DNA from: Mediterraneibacter gnavus ATCC 29149 | GTDB lineage: Bacteria; Bacillota; Clostridia; Lachnospirales; Lachnospiraceae | Direction: 5' to 3' | Length of the DNA: 64,000 nucleotides | Assembly (NCBI RefSeq): GCF_008121495.1 | Contig: NZ_CP043051.1 | Location: forward strand, 3,472,688 to 3,536,687 | In this document: positions 17,538 through 26,980 of the stretch, piece by piece | How the letters are laid out: every line of letters starts with the position of its first letter | Position numbering within the stretch: the first letter of the stretch is position 1 | The notes under the pieces: model-generated | Seen by the model: the letters and a program-made list of their open reading frames with translations, nothing else | Database searches by the model: none | Told to the model about the DNA's origin: nothing | Position numbers and translations under genes: made by a program

Positions 17538-19165
17538 ATAAAGAACAAAAAACAATGGATCCTTCCCGGTATCCATCATACACGGAAGAAGATTCAGCCG
17601 CCTCCGGCAGGCGGCTGAACGAGATTTTAAAAGTTTTAAAAAAACACCATCTGACCTCGGGTCTGACACCGGTCAAGCTCCGCGAGATTCTGGAAGATCT
17701 GGGCCCTACTTATGTCAAGCTGGGGCAGATCATGTCCATGCGTTCCGATATGCTCCCGGAAGTATACTGTCAGGAGCTGACAAGGCTTCGTACCGATGTG
17801 ATCCCCATGCCATATGAGACTGCAGTCTCAATCATTGAATCCGAATTACAGCGACCTGTCTCTGACATTTTTTCTTCCATCGAACAGACTCCGCTTGGCT
17901 CTGCTTCCATTGCACAGGTACATCCCGCACAGCTAAAAGACGGAACAAAGGTTGTTTTAAAGGTACAGCGACCGGCCATCCAAAAGACGATGGAAAATGA
18001 TATCCGGCTTTTAAAAAAAGCTTCCGGTATTTTAAAACTGACACTGGGAACTAAAAATCTGATCGACTTTCATACGATTTTAGATGAACTCTGGGAGACT
18101 ACCAGAGAAGAGATTGACTTTGAAAAAGAGGCCGCCAATCTAGATCTGTTTTACGCCAACCAAAAAGAAATCGCCTATACGACCTGCCCCGTGGTGTATC
18201 ACGAACTGACGACTCCAAGACTTCTTGTCATGGACTATATCGACGGAATCCAGATCGATCATATAGAGGAACTAAAAAGTCTTGGCTACGACATGACTGA
18301 AATTGGCGAAAAGACAGCGGAAAACTACTGCAAACAGATTTTGGAGGATGGATTTTTCCATGCGGATCCGCATCCTGGAAATCTCTGGATCAGCAAAGGG
18401 CAGATTGCATGGCTGGATCTCGGAATGGCAGGACATCTGTCTTCCAACACCAAGCTGCTGCTTCGCAAAGCGATCACGGCACTTCTTGAGAATGATATTT
18501 ATTCTCTGAAAAACGTATTACTCGCGTTTGCCGAACCTCAGGAGCGTGTCAACCATGCCCGCCTGTACACGGATATTGATGATATTGTCAGCAAGTATGT
18601 TTCCATGGACTTCGGCACCATGCGGCTTGGCGATCTGATCGAACGGCTCCTGCAGCTGGTCAAGGATCACCGGCTTGCAATTACCCCGGATGTCACACTG
18701 CTTGCGCGAAGCATGATCACGATCGAAGGAACTTTAAGTGCATGTGCTCCGGATGTAAATCTGTTGCGGATTTTATCTGTACATATGTCCAATCTGCTGA
18801 TCCATGAGCTGGATGCAAGGCACATTTTAAAACATAAGGGACGCCAGGTTTATACTTCACTGGACAAATCCCTCAACATCCCTGCCCAGCTTTCTGATCT
18901 TTTGAACATTACAAAAAACGGGCAGGCACAAGTCAACCTGCAGCTTTCTGATGGCGAGCATTTCCGCCGTGATGTTTATTCCATTACAAACCGGGTGCTT
19001 TTGACGATTCTTTCTGCTGCCCTGTTTATCGGATCAGGTCTTGCCTCGGACATTTACAGCATTCCAAAGTGGTTTGGACTCCCTTGGATCAGTTTCCTCG
19101 GATACAGTCTGTCCGCCCTTTTATTGCTGATTGTTCTTATACAGATTTTCCGACGGCGCAAATAA
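17534..19165 (+). CDS. UbiB/AarF-family atypical protein kinase
   Basis: 543 residues. The kinase-like core shows the Ala-rich nucleotide loop GSASIAQVHPAQL, the conserved Lys in VVLKVQRPAI, the catalytic-loop motif DGFFHADPHPGN and the metal-binding LDLGMAG, in that order. Two hydrophobic helices close the C-terminus (ILSAALFIGSGLA and ISFLGYSLSALLLLIVLI), so it is membrane-bound. In aerobes the family supports ubiquinone synthesis; in fermentative Clostridia without quinones its role is unclear, perhaps lipid handling. Coupled to the phasin-like gene; ended by the hairpin at 19164. Confidence 0.88.
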   Translation: MNKEQKTMDPSRYPSYTEEDSAASGRRLNEILKVLKKHHLTSGLTPVKLREILEDLGPTYVKLGQIMSMRSDMLPEVYCQELTRLRTDVIPMPYETAVSIIESELQRPVSDIFSSIEQTPLGSASIAQVHPAQLKDGTKVVLKVQRPAIQKTMENDIRLLKKASGILKLTLGTKNLIDFHTILDELWETTREEIDFEKEAANLDLFYANQKEIAYTTCPVVYHELTTPRLLVMDYIDGIQIDHIEELKSLGYDMTEIGEKTAENYCKQILEDGFFHADPHPGNLWISKGQIAWLDLGMAGHLSSNTKLLLRKAITALLENDIYSLKNVLLAFAEPQERVNHARLYTDIDDIVSKYVSMDFGTMRLGDLIERLLQLVKDHRLAITPDVTLLARSMITIEGTLSACAPDVNLLRILSVHMSNLLIHELDARHILKHKGRQVYTSLDKSLNIPAQLSDLLNITKNGQAQVNLQLSDGEHFRRDVYSITNRVLLTILSAALFIGSGLASDIYSIPKWFGLPWISFLGYSLSALLLLIVLIQIFRRRK

Positions 19166-19211
19166 AAAGGAGAAGAACCCCCTCACTTTTTCAGGATTTC
19201 TTCTCCTTTTT
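19164..19211. terminator. Bidirectional terminator between ubiB and the PrsA-like gene
   Basis: AAAAAGGAGAAGAA (19164-19177) pairs perfectly with TTCTTCTCCTTTTT (19198-19211), giving T-runs on both strands. It serves two convergent units. Confidence 0.85.
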
Positions 19212-19219
19212 CCTACATT

Positions 19220-20272
19220 CTATTTTTCTGAATCAGTCGTTGTCTGTTTTACATTCACACCCTGATCTTCAAAGTCTACTTTTTTCCATTCTTTTTTGTC
19301 TACCTTGATGTCAGTCTCTTTGCGCCATGTTTCCACCTGATCTTCATACTGTTTCTGCTTGCGCTCTTCTACGATTTCTTTTTTCTTCTGATCTGTTGCC
19401 TCACGATCCAGCTTGCTTGTCAGCTTCGCCACATAGATTCCATCGTCTGTCTCAATCAGGCTTGTCACGTCCCCTACATTTTCCAGCGCATCTGCCGCCT
19501 TTAAAAGATCTGCGTTCAGTGTGCTGGACTCAGAATCAAATGTCGCCGTCTGCACTTCTTTTTCTGCCGAAGCAGCTGCTGCATTCATGTCCTTGTCCGG
19601 ATCTGCGCTGACTGTATCCAGAAAGGTCTGTGCCTTTTCTTTTTCTGCCTTCTTTTCATCGTCAGTCATCTGAACAGACTGTCCGGAATCATCCTTCTTC
19701 GTATAAGAGAACTGGACATACTCGATCTTCTTTTGTGCTGCATCCTCATCTGAAACATTTTCATCCACGCCCTCTTTCATTGGTGCATCCATCTTCTGCT
19801 GAATCGTAGCAAGTTCCAGATATTCTTTGACATATTTTTTATATCCGGACACAACTTCTTTGTCCTCCAATGTGTTGTCTTCCACAAACTCCTCTGCGGC
19901 TTTGTCGATCTTCTTCTTTTCTTCGTCTGTCAACTCCACTTTATATTCAGAAGCATGCTGTTTTACAAGATACATATTTTCCAGAGACTCTAAAATACTG
20001 TCTTTCATATTCTCCTCATATGTCTTGCCTTCTTCCACTTCCTGGCTCCACATTGTGTCCGCACTCATCCCCATCAGGCCTGCATAAAACGACTCATACT
20101 GCGCCTGCTGCATACGCGCATAAAAATTAGCAACACCATACGAAACCTTCTCTGTTCCGACCGTTACTACTGTAGCATCATTATCAGGGGCAGCACTGCA
20201 TCCTGTTATCGTAACCGCCGCTAAAATACCGGCAACTGCGGTGATCACACCTCTTTTTTTCAATCCAACCAT
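19220..20272 (-). CDS. SurA/PrsA-like foldase lipoprotein
   Basis: 350 residues. A lipoprotein signal peptide ends in the lipobox TITGCSA, so Cys25 should be lipidated and the protein anchored outside the membrane. The rest is helical and highly charged, laid out like the chaperone arms of SurA/PrsA (NFYARMQQAQYESFYAG, then helices to residue 170). A parvulin-like segment runs around residues 185-300 (KKIEYVQFSYT, DDGIYVAKLTSK). It probably assists folding of exported proteins. It follows mfd by 25 nt with a GAGGAGG RBS, so it is the last gene of pth-mfd-foldase. Confidence 0.8.
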   Translation of the reverse strand: MVGLKKRGVITAVAGILAAVTITGCSAAPDNDATVVTVGTEKVSYGVANFYARMQQAQYESFYAGLMGMSADTMWSQEVEEGKTYEENMKDSILESLENMYLVKQHASEYKVELTDEEKKKIDKAAEEFVEDNTLEDKEVVSGYKKYVKEYLELATIQQKMDAPMKEGVDENVSDEDAAQKKIEYVQFSYTKKDDSGQSVQMTDDEKKAEKEKAQTFLDTVSADPDKDMNAAAASAEKEVQTATFDSESSTLNADLLKAADALENVGDVTSLIETDDGIYVAKLTSKLDREATDQKKKEIVEERKQKQYEDQVETWRKETDIKVDKKEWKKVDFEDQGVNVKQTTTDSEK

Positions 20273-20297
20273 AAATTCCTCCTCTAATTGTACCTAA

Positions 20298-23200
20298 TTA
20301 TTTCATTATAACGTCTTTTTTCTCCTCTAACAAGCTCTTTATATCATTTAAGAGCTTTTTCACAAGTTCCAGAACCGTTTCATCCTTTTCCTTTTTATTT
20401 CTACCCTTTTTATAATAGACAAAATACGGCACTGCCTCCGCCTTAAACACCAGATTTCCCCGGTAGCTCTGAATCAACGGAGGAATTTTCTGCGGATTGA
20501 CCTTCGCTTTTTCATACATGGTAAACCGGAATTCTTCTCCTTTTTGTTCCACTGCCGTCACATAAGCTGAATGTGCAAGCGCTTTAAGACCTGCGATCTG
20601 AAGAAGCTGCTGTACCTTTCTTGGTACATCCCCGAACCGGTCGATAAGCTCCTCCAGCATATCATCCATCTCTTCCTCATCTTCAATTCCCGCGATCCGC
20701 TTGTAAATATCCAGCTTCTGATATTCGTTCGGAATATAGGAATTCGGGATATACGCATCCACATTCAGATCCATCACGGTCGTATAGATTTCCTCCTCGG
20801 TTCCGCCTTTTAACTGTTTTACCGCTTCATTGAGCATCTTGCAGTACAGATCATATCCGACAGCCTCCATATGCCCATGCTGTTCTGCACCCAGAAGATT
20901 TCCTGCCCCACGAATTTCCAGATCCCGCATCGCAATTTTAAATCCGGAACCAAGATCTGTAAACTCCCGGATTGCCGCCAGTCTTTTTTCCGCCACTTCC
21001 TTTAGCAGCTTGTCTCTTCGGTACAGGAGAAATGCATACGCCATCCGATTGGATCTTCCCACACGCCCCCGCAGCTGGTACATTTGAGAAAGTCCCAGAC
21101 GATCTGCATCATGGATGATCATCGTATTGGCATTGGAAATATCCAGTCCGGTCTCAATAATCGTTGTTGACACCAGCACATCAATGTCTCCGTTGATGAA
21201 ATCATACATGATATTTTCCAGCTCATGCTCCGCCATCTGCCCGTGAGCAAACGCCACTGTCGCGTCCGGAACAAGTTTCTGCACATGATCTGCAATTTCC
21301 GCAATATCACTTACCCGGTTATATACATAATACACCTGTCCGTCCCGATCCAGTTCTCTTTGAATAGCTTCACGGACCATCTCATCATTGTACTCCATCA
21401 CATATGTCTGGATCGGCATCCGATCCATCGGCGCCTCTTCCAGCACGCTCATATCGCGGATTCCAATCAAACTCATATGCAGCGTCCGCGGGATCGGCGT
21501 GGCAGTCAGCGTCAGTACATCCACATTTTCCCGCAGTTTTTTAATCTTCTCTTTGTGTGTCACGCCAAATCGCTGCTCTTCATCTATGATCAAAAGTCCC
21601 AGATCCTTAAATTCCACATCCTTTGACAAAACACGATGCGTCCCGATCAGAATATCCACCAGTCCTTTTTTCAGATCTTCTGTTGTCTTCTTCTGTTGGG
21701 CAGGCGTCCGAAACCGGCAGAGCAAATCCACGCGCACCGGAAATTCTTTCATCCTCTGCACAAACGTGTTGTAATGCTGCTGTGCCAGAATCGTTGTCGG
21801 CACCAGATATACCACCTGTTTTCCGTCCTGGATCGCCTTAAATGCAGCCCGAATGGCAATTTCCGTCTTTCCGTATCCGACGTCTCCGCAGATCAGGCGG
21901 TCCATGATCTTTTTGCTCTCCATGTCCTGCTTGGTATCGGCGATCGCCTGCAGCTGGTCATCGGTCTCCTCAAACGGGAACATTTCTTCAAATTCCTTCT
22001 GCCAGACCGTATCCGGTTCATACTGATATCCATTCTCCTGCTGCCTTGCCGCATACAGCTCCACCAGATCCCTGGCAATCTGTCTGACTGCCCCGCGCAC
22101 CTGATTCTTTGTTTTCGTCCACTGGTTACTTCCCAGCTTGTTCAGCTTTGGCTTTTTTGCATCTGCTCCTGCATACTTCTGGATCAGATCCAGCTGCGTT
22201 GCAAGAATATACAGGCTGCTTCCTCCCGCATAAGAAATTTTCATATAATCTTTGGTGATCTTATCTACTTCAATCTTTTCAATTCCCTGATAGATACCCA
22301 GACCATGATTTTCATGTACCACATAATCTCCAACCTTTAATTCGGAGAAACTTTGGATTTTCTGTCCTTCATATAGTTTTCTGCGTTTCTTTTTCTTCTG
22401 TCTGCCAAAAATATCTGTTTCAGAGATCACCATGAATTTCAGCATCGGATATTCATATCCCTGTGTCACATGCCCGTATGCCACCATAATTTCCCCCGGC
22501 TGCACTTCACGATCCATATCTTCGCTGTAGAAGCTGCTCAGATCATAATCCCTCAGATCTTCCGCCAGGCGCTTTGCTCTTGTCCTGGAACCAGACAGCA
22601 AGATCACCCGGTACTGATTTCTTTTCAGCCGCTTCAAATCCCTTGTGAGCATCTCAAAACTGTTGTTATACGGATTGACACCCTTCGTCTGAATATAATC
22701 TGTTTCCCGGATCTTTAACCCCTTACACTTTCCTTCCAGCGCGGTAAATGCCACTCCATAAAACTGATTGATCCGGTTTAAGATTTCCAGCACCGGATAG
22801 ACCGTAAGCTCCTGCGTTTCTTCCAGCCCGGCCTCTTCCCGCTTGCGGACGCTCTCCTGAAATTCCTCTTCAATCTCATTTGCTTTTTCAATCAGCCTCT
22901 GCGGCTCATCCAGAAACAGGATCGACTCTTCTGTCGGAAAATACTCCAGAAAAGACTGCTTCTTCTGACTCTGCAGTTCTGCTGCCGGATAAATCTCAAT
23001 TTCCTGCAGGTTTTCAATCGAACGCTGACTTTCTACGTCAAATGTCCGGATCGAATCTACCTCATCGCCCCAGAGCTCCACACGCACCGGAACCTCTTCT
23101 GTAAGCGGAAAAATATCCAGGATCCCGCCGCGCACTGCAAACTGTCCCGGTCCTTCAATCTGTACTTCCCGCGCATACCCAAGGCAGGAAAGTCTCTCCT

Positions 23201-23663
23201 GAAGCTTAGTAAAATCAACAGTATCTCCGGATGAGATCTGAATCCGCTTCGAAACGATCTCCTCTGCCGGAGAAAGCCCGTCCAGAAAAGCATCCATAGT
23301 CGTGATCACTGTAATCTCCTGATTCTTTTGTCTTGTCACCATACTGCGAATCACTTCCATCCGCTGCTTCATCAGATAATTTCCTTTGATATCCGCATGG
23401 TAAAACAACAAATCTCTTGCCGGATAATACAATACCCCGGAATCTAAAAAGCGATATTCTTCATATGCCTTCTGCGCTTTTTCTTCACTGGAAAAAACGA
23501 TGATCTTGTAAGAAAAACCATCGCCAAGCGCATACATCAAATGTGTTTTTTGTGAATTGACACAGCCTGCGATCTGCAGAATCCCCTTTTCTTTCCTTCG
23601 CTTCTGTAAAATCTCCTGATATTCTGCAAGTCCCGCAAGCGGTGCGATAAAAGCCTGCATCAT
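20298..23663 (-). CDS. mfd: Transcription-repair coupling factor
   Basis: 1121 residues. Mfd removes stalled RNA polymerase and recruits UvrA. The order is a UvrB-homology region, the RNA-polymerase interaction domain (YVVHENHGLGIYQGIEKIEV, about residue 450), and the helicase core with Walker A GDVGYGKTEIA, the DEEQ box in IIDEEQRFGV, TATPIPRTLHMSL and RGRVGRSNR. A C-terminal TRCF domain follows. The start ATG is 1 nt after the pth stop, with an AGGAA RBS inside pth. Length and motif set are normal. Confidence 0.97.
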   Translation of the reverse strand: MMQAFIAPLAGLAEYQEILQKRRKEKGILQIAGCVNSQKTHLMYALGDGFSYKIIVFSSEEKAQKAYEEYRFLDSGVLYYPARDLLFYHADIKGNYLMKQRMEVIRSMVTRQKNQEITVITTMDAFLDGLSPAEEIVSKRIQISSGDTVDFTKLQERLSCLGYAREVQIEGPGQFAVRGGILDIFPLTEEVPVRVELWGDEVDSIRTFDVESQRSIENLQEIEIYPAAELQSQKKQSFLEYFPTEESILFLDEPQRLIEKANEIEEEFQESVRKREEAGLEETQELTVYPVLEILNRINQFYGVAFTALEGKCKGLKIRETDYIQTKGVNPYNNSFEMLTRDLKRLKRNQYRVILLSGSRTRAKRLAEDLRDYDLSSFYSEDMDREVQPGEIMVAYGHVTQGYEYPMLKFMVISETDIFGRQKKKKRRKLYEGQKIQSFSELKVGDYVVHENHGLGIYQGIEKIEVDKITKDYMKISYAGGSSLYILATQLDLIQKYAGADAKKPKLNKLGSNQWTKTKNQVRGAVRQIARDLVELYAARQQENGYQYEPDTVWQKEFEEMFPFEETDDQLQAIADTKQDMESKKIMDRLICGDVGYGKTEIAIRAAFKAIQDGKQVVYLVPTTILAQQHYNTFVQRMKEFPVRVDLLCRFRTPAQQKKTTEDLKKGLVDILIGTHRVLSKDVEFKDLGLLIIDEEQRFGVTHKEKIKKLRENVDVLTLTATPIPRTLHMSLIGIRDMSVLEEAPMDRMPIQTYVMEYNDEMVREAIQRELDRDGQVYYVYNRVSDIAEIADHVQKLVPDATVAFAHGQMAEHELENIMYDFINGDIDVLVSTTIIETGLDISNANTMIIHDADRLGLSQMYQLRGRVGRSNRMAYAFLLYRRDKLLKEVAEKRLAAIREFTDLGSGFKIAMRDLEIRGAGNLLGAEQHGHMEAVGYDLYCKMLNEAVKQLKGGTEEEIYTTVMDLNVDAYIPNSYIPNEYQKLDIYKRIAGIEDEEEMDDMLEELIDRFGDVPRKVQQLLQIAGLKALAHSAYVTAVEQKGEEFRFTMYEKAKVNPQKIPPLIQSYRGNLVFKAEAVPYFVYYKKGRNKKEKDETVLELVKKLLNDIKSLLEEKKDVIMK

Positions 23664-23664
23664 T

Positions 23665-24243
23665 TTATTTTTCCTTCTTTTTCCGATTATACTCGTTCAT
23701 TGCAGCCTCGATATTGCCTGTCACAATCTCCTTCACTGCACAAACTGCATGTTCATATCCCTCTTCCATCTGTTCCTGTTCTTCTTTTGAAAAATGTCCC
23801 AGCACATAATCAGCCAGATCCCATTTCGGCGGTTTTTCTCCCACACCTACTTTAATACGGGGAAATACCTGTCCACCCAAATGGGCAATGATATTTTTGA
23901 TCCCGTTATGCCCTCCGGCACTTCCTTTCGCCCGAATCCTTATCTGCCCCACTCCCAGGCTGATATCGTCATAAATGACAAGAAGCTCCTGCTCTTCGTC
24001 CACTTTATAATAGTCCAGAAGACTTCTGACGCTTTCCCCGCTCAGATTCATATAAGTCTGAGGTTTTGCCAGGATTACCTTCTGCCCCTCAATCATTCCT
24101 TTTCCGATATAAGCTCTGTGTTTTTTCGTATCTACATCAATATTATATTTTCGTGCCAGTGCATCTATTACTTCAAATCCGACATTGTGTCTCGTTCCCT
24201 CATATTCTGGTGTCGGATTTCCAAGTCCTACAATGATAAACAT
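23665..24243 (-). CDS. pth: Peptidyl-tRNA hydrolase
   Basis: 192 residues. Releases tRNA from peptidyl-tRNA that has dropped off ribosomes. Visible are MFIIVGLGNPTPEYEGTRHN with catalytic His20, QTYMNLSGESV, the Asp of VIYDDISLGVGQIRIR, and GSAGGHNGIKNI. It stands directly upstream of mfd, an order common in Firmicutes, and the three-gene unit shares one strand with short spacing. Confidence 0.97.
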   Translation of the reverse strand: MFIIVGLGNPTPEYEGTRHNVGFEVIDALARKYNIDVDTKKHRAYIGKGMIEGQKVILAKPQTYMNLSGESVRSLLDYYKVDEEQELLVIYDDISLGVGQIRIRAKGSAGGHNGIKNIIAHLGGQVFPRIKVGVGEKPPKWDLADYVLGHFSKEEQEQMEEGYEHAVCAVKEIVTGNIEAAMNEYNRKKKEK

Positions 24244-24388
24244 AGTTGTCCACCTCTTCTTTTTCCAATCTGTCCTTTTAAACTGCGTTACCTATTTTAC
24301 AGGATTCCCCGGCTTTTGTCACGCAAAAGACGGGAATATTTTCCGGATATGCCTCATAAAATGATAAAAAACAAGGGGGATTATTCTT

Positions 24389-24877
24389 ATGGATTCCAAA
24401 ACAAAAATCGTTGTCCTTCACACAAAGGAGCTCATCTATACTGCTGTGTTCGCGCTCCTTTGTATTCTTCTGATCGTGCTGCTTTTCGTCATGTTTGGTC
24501 CCGGACATACAGACAAAAAGCAAACATCTCACAAACAGTATACACCTGGTACTTACACATCCACCCTCACACTGAACAACACAAATCTGGAAGTGGAAGT
24601 ATCTGTGGACAGCTCCAGGATCAATTCCATCCGGTTTGCCAACCTGGATGAAACCGTGACTACAATGTTTCCTCTGATCCAGCCTGCGATCGAAGAAATT
24701 GCCGACCAGATTTATGACACTCAGTCACTGGACGCCGTGGAATTGTCCGATGACGCGCCTTATACTTCTCAGATCATTCTAAATGCCATCCGGCAGGCCG
24801 TAGAAAAAGCCGCAGTCAACAAAACTGCGGCTTCCTGCATATCTTTGATTGTCTTTTACCCTTCCACGATCAGATAG
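24389..24877 (+). CDS. Membrane-anchored extracytoplasmic protein, reads through a terminator hairpin
   Basis: 162 residues: a cytoplasmic stub, one membrane helix (LIYTAVFALLCILLIVLLFVM) and an external domain starting YTPGTYTSTLTLNNTNLEVEV. This domain resembles small FMN-binding-like or secreted beta domains common in Lachnospiraceae; no function is assigned. The helical end IRQAVEKA looks like the natural terminus, but the frame continues through the hairpin at 24807-24833 and 22 nt into the convergent gene. The last 20 residues are therefore probably added by loss of the original stop codon. Confidence 0.7.
   Translation: MDSKTKIVVLHTKELIYTAVFALLCILLIVLLFVMFGPGHTDKKQTSHKQYTPGTYTSTLTLNNTNLEVEVSVDSSRINSIRFANLDETVTTMFPLIQPAIEEIADQIYDTQSLDAVELSDDAPYTSQIILNAIRQAVEKAAVNKTAASCISLIVFYPSTIR
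24807..24833 (-). terminator. Terminator of the minus-strand HAD unit, inside the plus-strand gene
   Basis: On the minus strand AAGCCGCAG, a 9-nt loop, CTGCGGCTT, then TTT. It lies 23 nt past the stop at 24856 and within the coding frame of the convergent gene. Confidence 0.8.
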
Positions 24878-25119
24878 CGTCCACCTGAAAGCGGGAATAC
24901 TTCAGATGCCTCTTCGAGTTCTTCCGCATCCATATTCTCCACGTCTGCACCGCTCTCCTCAAAATATTCTCTTACTTCATCCAGAGAATCTACTACGACC
25001 GCCATACAGTCTTCCAGAAAAGCCTCTGCCTCTTCCATTGTCTCTGCCACCGGCTCGTCAAAAAGCTGCGATTGTTTTTTCAGAAACGTAAGCAGACATT
25101 CCTCATCGTATTCATTCAT
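24856..25119 (-). CDS. Small acidic protein of unknown function
   Basis: 87 residues with a high Glu/Asp content, mainly helical (ETMEEAEAFLEDCMAVVVDSL, then LDEVREYFEESG), and a short C-terminal strand GGRYLIVEG. No membrane segment, signal or known motif. It lies 6 nt after the HAD phosphatase and shares its terminator, so it belongs to the same transcript. Its conserved-looking ending and good spacing support it as a real gene. Confidence 0.7.
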   Translation of the reverse strand: MNEYDEECLLTFLKKQSQLFDEPVAETMEEAEAFLEDCMAVVVDSLDEVREYFEESGADVENMDAEELEEASEVFPLSGGRYLIVEG

Positions 25120-25125
25120 GCTCCG

Positions 25126-25806
25126 TTACCTCCCTTTTTTCTCTTCCCATGCGGATATCAGTTCCAGAAGCTCCTGTGCCGTATCCACGATATACGCTGC
25201 GTTCGCTTCCTTTAAGACCTCTCTGCTTCGAAATCCCCAGGAAACGCCTATCGTGCGCATCCCGGCTGCATGTCCGGTCCTGATATCTACCTCGGAGTCT
25301 CCGATATAGATGGTCTCTTCAGGAGTCGCTCCCATCTCCCCTGCAATCTGAAGGACTGCTGTCGGATCCGGCTTTCTCGGCACGCCTTCTTTCTGTCCCT
25401 GCACTTTAAAAAAGAGATCTTTTCCAAATACAGTTTCCACAACATGAACCGCCTGTCTGTCCGGTTTATTGGAAAGAACAGCGCATCTGATTCCCTGCTC
25501 TTTTAATGTACCCAAAAGCTGCACGATTCCTTCATAGGGAGCCACATGATACATACAATTCTCATTGAAGACTCTCCCATATATTTCCATCGCTTCCTCC
25601 AGCCTCTCAAAAGCTTCTTCTGACGCGGCACGCAGTGCTTTTTCCAGAAGAACTCTGCTTCCGTTTCCCACAAACATCCGGCACTGCTCTCTTGTAATCT
25701 CTGGCAGTCCCATCTCTTTCATGGTCAGATTCACAGAAAATGTAAGAGAATCCAGCGTATCGGTCAGTGTTCCATCCAAGTCAAAAATACAACTCTTATA
25801 CATCAT
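25126..25806 (-). CDS. HAD-superfamily phosphatase (phosphoglycolate phosphatase-like)
   Basis: About 226 residues of HAD subfamily IA. Motif I is CIFDLDGTLTDTLDSL, motif II is AVLSNKP with Lys in GIRCAVLSNKPDRQA, and motif III/IV lies in RKPDPTAVLQIAGEMG and TIYIGDSEVDIRTG. Closest by pattern to Gph/PpaX; the substrate is not determined by sequence. Three in-frame ATGs exist upstream; GGAGGAG lies best for the ATG pair at 25803-25806. A promoter is visible at 25840-25868. Confidence 0.85.
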   Translation of the reverse strand: MMYKSCIFDLDGTLTDTLDSLTFSVNLTMKEMGLPEITREQCRMFVGNGSRVLLEKALRAASEEAFERLEEAMEIYGRVFNENCMYHVAPYEGIVQLLGTLKEQGIRCAVLSNKPDRQAVHVVETVFGKDLFFKVQGQKEGVPRKPDPTAVLQIAGEMGATPEETIYIGDSEVDIRTGHAAGMRTIGVSWGFRSREVLKEANAAYIVDTAQELLELISAWEEKKGR

Positions 25807-25839
25807 CGTCTCCATCTCCTCCATCTATTCTACGTGTTT

Positions 25840-25868
25840 ATCATAGTATGAAGTTCTGGAAATTTCAA
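25840..25868 (-). promoter_or_regulatory. Promoter of the HAD phosphatase unit
   Basis: On the minus strand TTGAAA (25863-25868) and TATGAT (25840-25845) are 17 bp apart, about 35 nt upstream of the start codon. Confidence 0.6.
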
Positions 25869-25929
25869 CCGTAAAATCATTTTTATGCAGTTTTCTCTGA
25901 AATTTTGTTACTGGAAAGAATAACAGCCT

Positions 25930-26709
25930 TTAGCCCAACAGATATTGTTTCATTATTTTCAATGCATTTTTTTCCAGCCGGCTCACCTGCGCCTGCGAAA
26001 TCTGAATCTGTTCTGCCACCTCCATCTGTGTCTTTCCTTCAAAAAATCGAAGCTGGATGATAAAACGTTCCCGTTCATTGAGGCGTTCCATCGCTGCCTC
26101 CAGCGACAGCTCTTCTACCCAGTTTTCTTCCCGGTTCTTTTTATCACTCACCTGATCCATGATATACAGCGTATCGCCTCCGTCGCTGTATACCGGTTCA
26201 TGAAGACTGACCGGCATCTGGATTGCATCCAGTGCAAACACGATATCTTCCTTGGATATCCCGATCTCCTCAGCAATTTCCTGCACCGTAGGCTCTTTGG
26301 AATATTTCTTCACAAATCCTTCTTTGGCGTAGATTGCTTTATATGCCGTATCACGCAGAGAACGGCTCACACGGATAGAATTATTGTCCCGCAGATATCG
26401 TCTGATCTCACCGATGATCATCGGAACTGCATACGTCGAAAACTTCACCAGTCTTGAGGGGTCAAAATGATCGACTGCTTTCATCAGTCCCACACAGCCG
26501 ATCTGAAACAGATCATCGGCATTTTCACTGCTGGATGAAAACCGTTTGATCACACTGAGTACCAGTCTTAAATTCCCCTTGATATACTGTTCTCTTGCGT
26601 CTTCGTCCCCCTCCTTGATCCTTGCAAGAAGCTCTTCCTTTTCCTCTTCTTTCAAAAGCGGGAGCTTCGCTGTGTTTACCCCGCATAATTCCACTTTATT
26701 TCCTGCCAT
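25930..26709 (-). CDS. sigG: Forespore RNA polymerase sigma factor G
   Basis: 259 residues. The N-terminus MAGNKVELCGVNTAKLPLL is the SigG hallmark. Region 2 includes DDLFQIGCVGLMKAVDHFDP and KFSTYAVPMIIGEIRRYLRD, region 3 follows, and region 4 has TQMEVAEQIQISQAQVSRLE. SigG directs late forespore genes after engulfment. In Bacillus and Clostridia sigG commonly lies downstream of spoIIGA-sigE; here the same order is kept but a metallo-hydrolase gene and two tiny genes are interposed. Confidence 0.96.
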   Translation of the reverse strand: MAGNKVELCGVNTAKLPLLKEEEKEELLARIKEGDEDAREQYIKGNLRLVLSVIKRFSSSSENADDLFQIGCVGLMKAVDHFDPSRLVKFSTYAVPMIIGEIRRYLRDNNSIRVSRSLRDTAYKAIYAKEGFVKKYSKEPTVQEIAEEIGISKEDIVFALDAIQMPVSLHEPVYSDGGDTLYIMDQVSDKKNREENWVEELSLEAAMERLNERERFIIQLRFFEGKTQMEVAEQIQISQAQVSRLEKNALKIMKQYLLG

Positions 26710-26741
26710 TTGTGAATCCTCCTGTCCTGTTTCTAATTAAA

Positions 26742-26770
26742 AGAATTCACCATCTGCAGGCAGTCTATGC
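26742..26770 (-). promoter_or_regulatory. Possible sigma-F/sigma-G promoter of sigG
   Basis: On the minus strand GCATA (26766-26770), 14 bp, then GGTGAATTCT (26742-26751) roughly fits the forespore consensus GYATA and GGnnAnAnTR with two mismatches in the -10. The position, about 33 nt before the start codon, is right. Inferred from family knowledge of sigG control. Confidence 0.35.
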
Positions 26771-26842
26771 GGTTTTACGGAAAATAAAAAAAGTTTTACT
26801 CCTTGACAAGCTCACGTATCCCTCTATGCCCTCTTCTTCATT

Positions 26843-26980
26843 TTATTTCTTTTCTGACTCTTTTTCCTGCATTTTGTTTCTGATTGCCCGCCGAATGGCA
26901 AAAATGCCAAATACTGCGATTCCTCCTACTGCCACACCGATCAAACTGCAGAAAATCATAAAAAACACATATGCCGTCAT
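26843..26980 (-). CDS. 45-residue single-pass membrane protein
   Basis: A small gene with RBS AGAAGGAGG spaced 7 nt from the ATG. The peptide begins MTAYVFFMIFCSLIGVAVGG, continues IAVFGIFAIRRAIRNKM, and ends in a charged tail ESEKK. One long hydrophobic helix and a positive cytoplasmic end make it a small integral membrane protein. It lies between the metallo-hydrolase and sigG; whether it is sporulation-linked is not shown. Confidence 0.65.
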   Translation of the reverse strand: MTAYVFFMIFCSLIGVAVGGIAVFGIFAIRRAIRNKMQEKESEKK

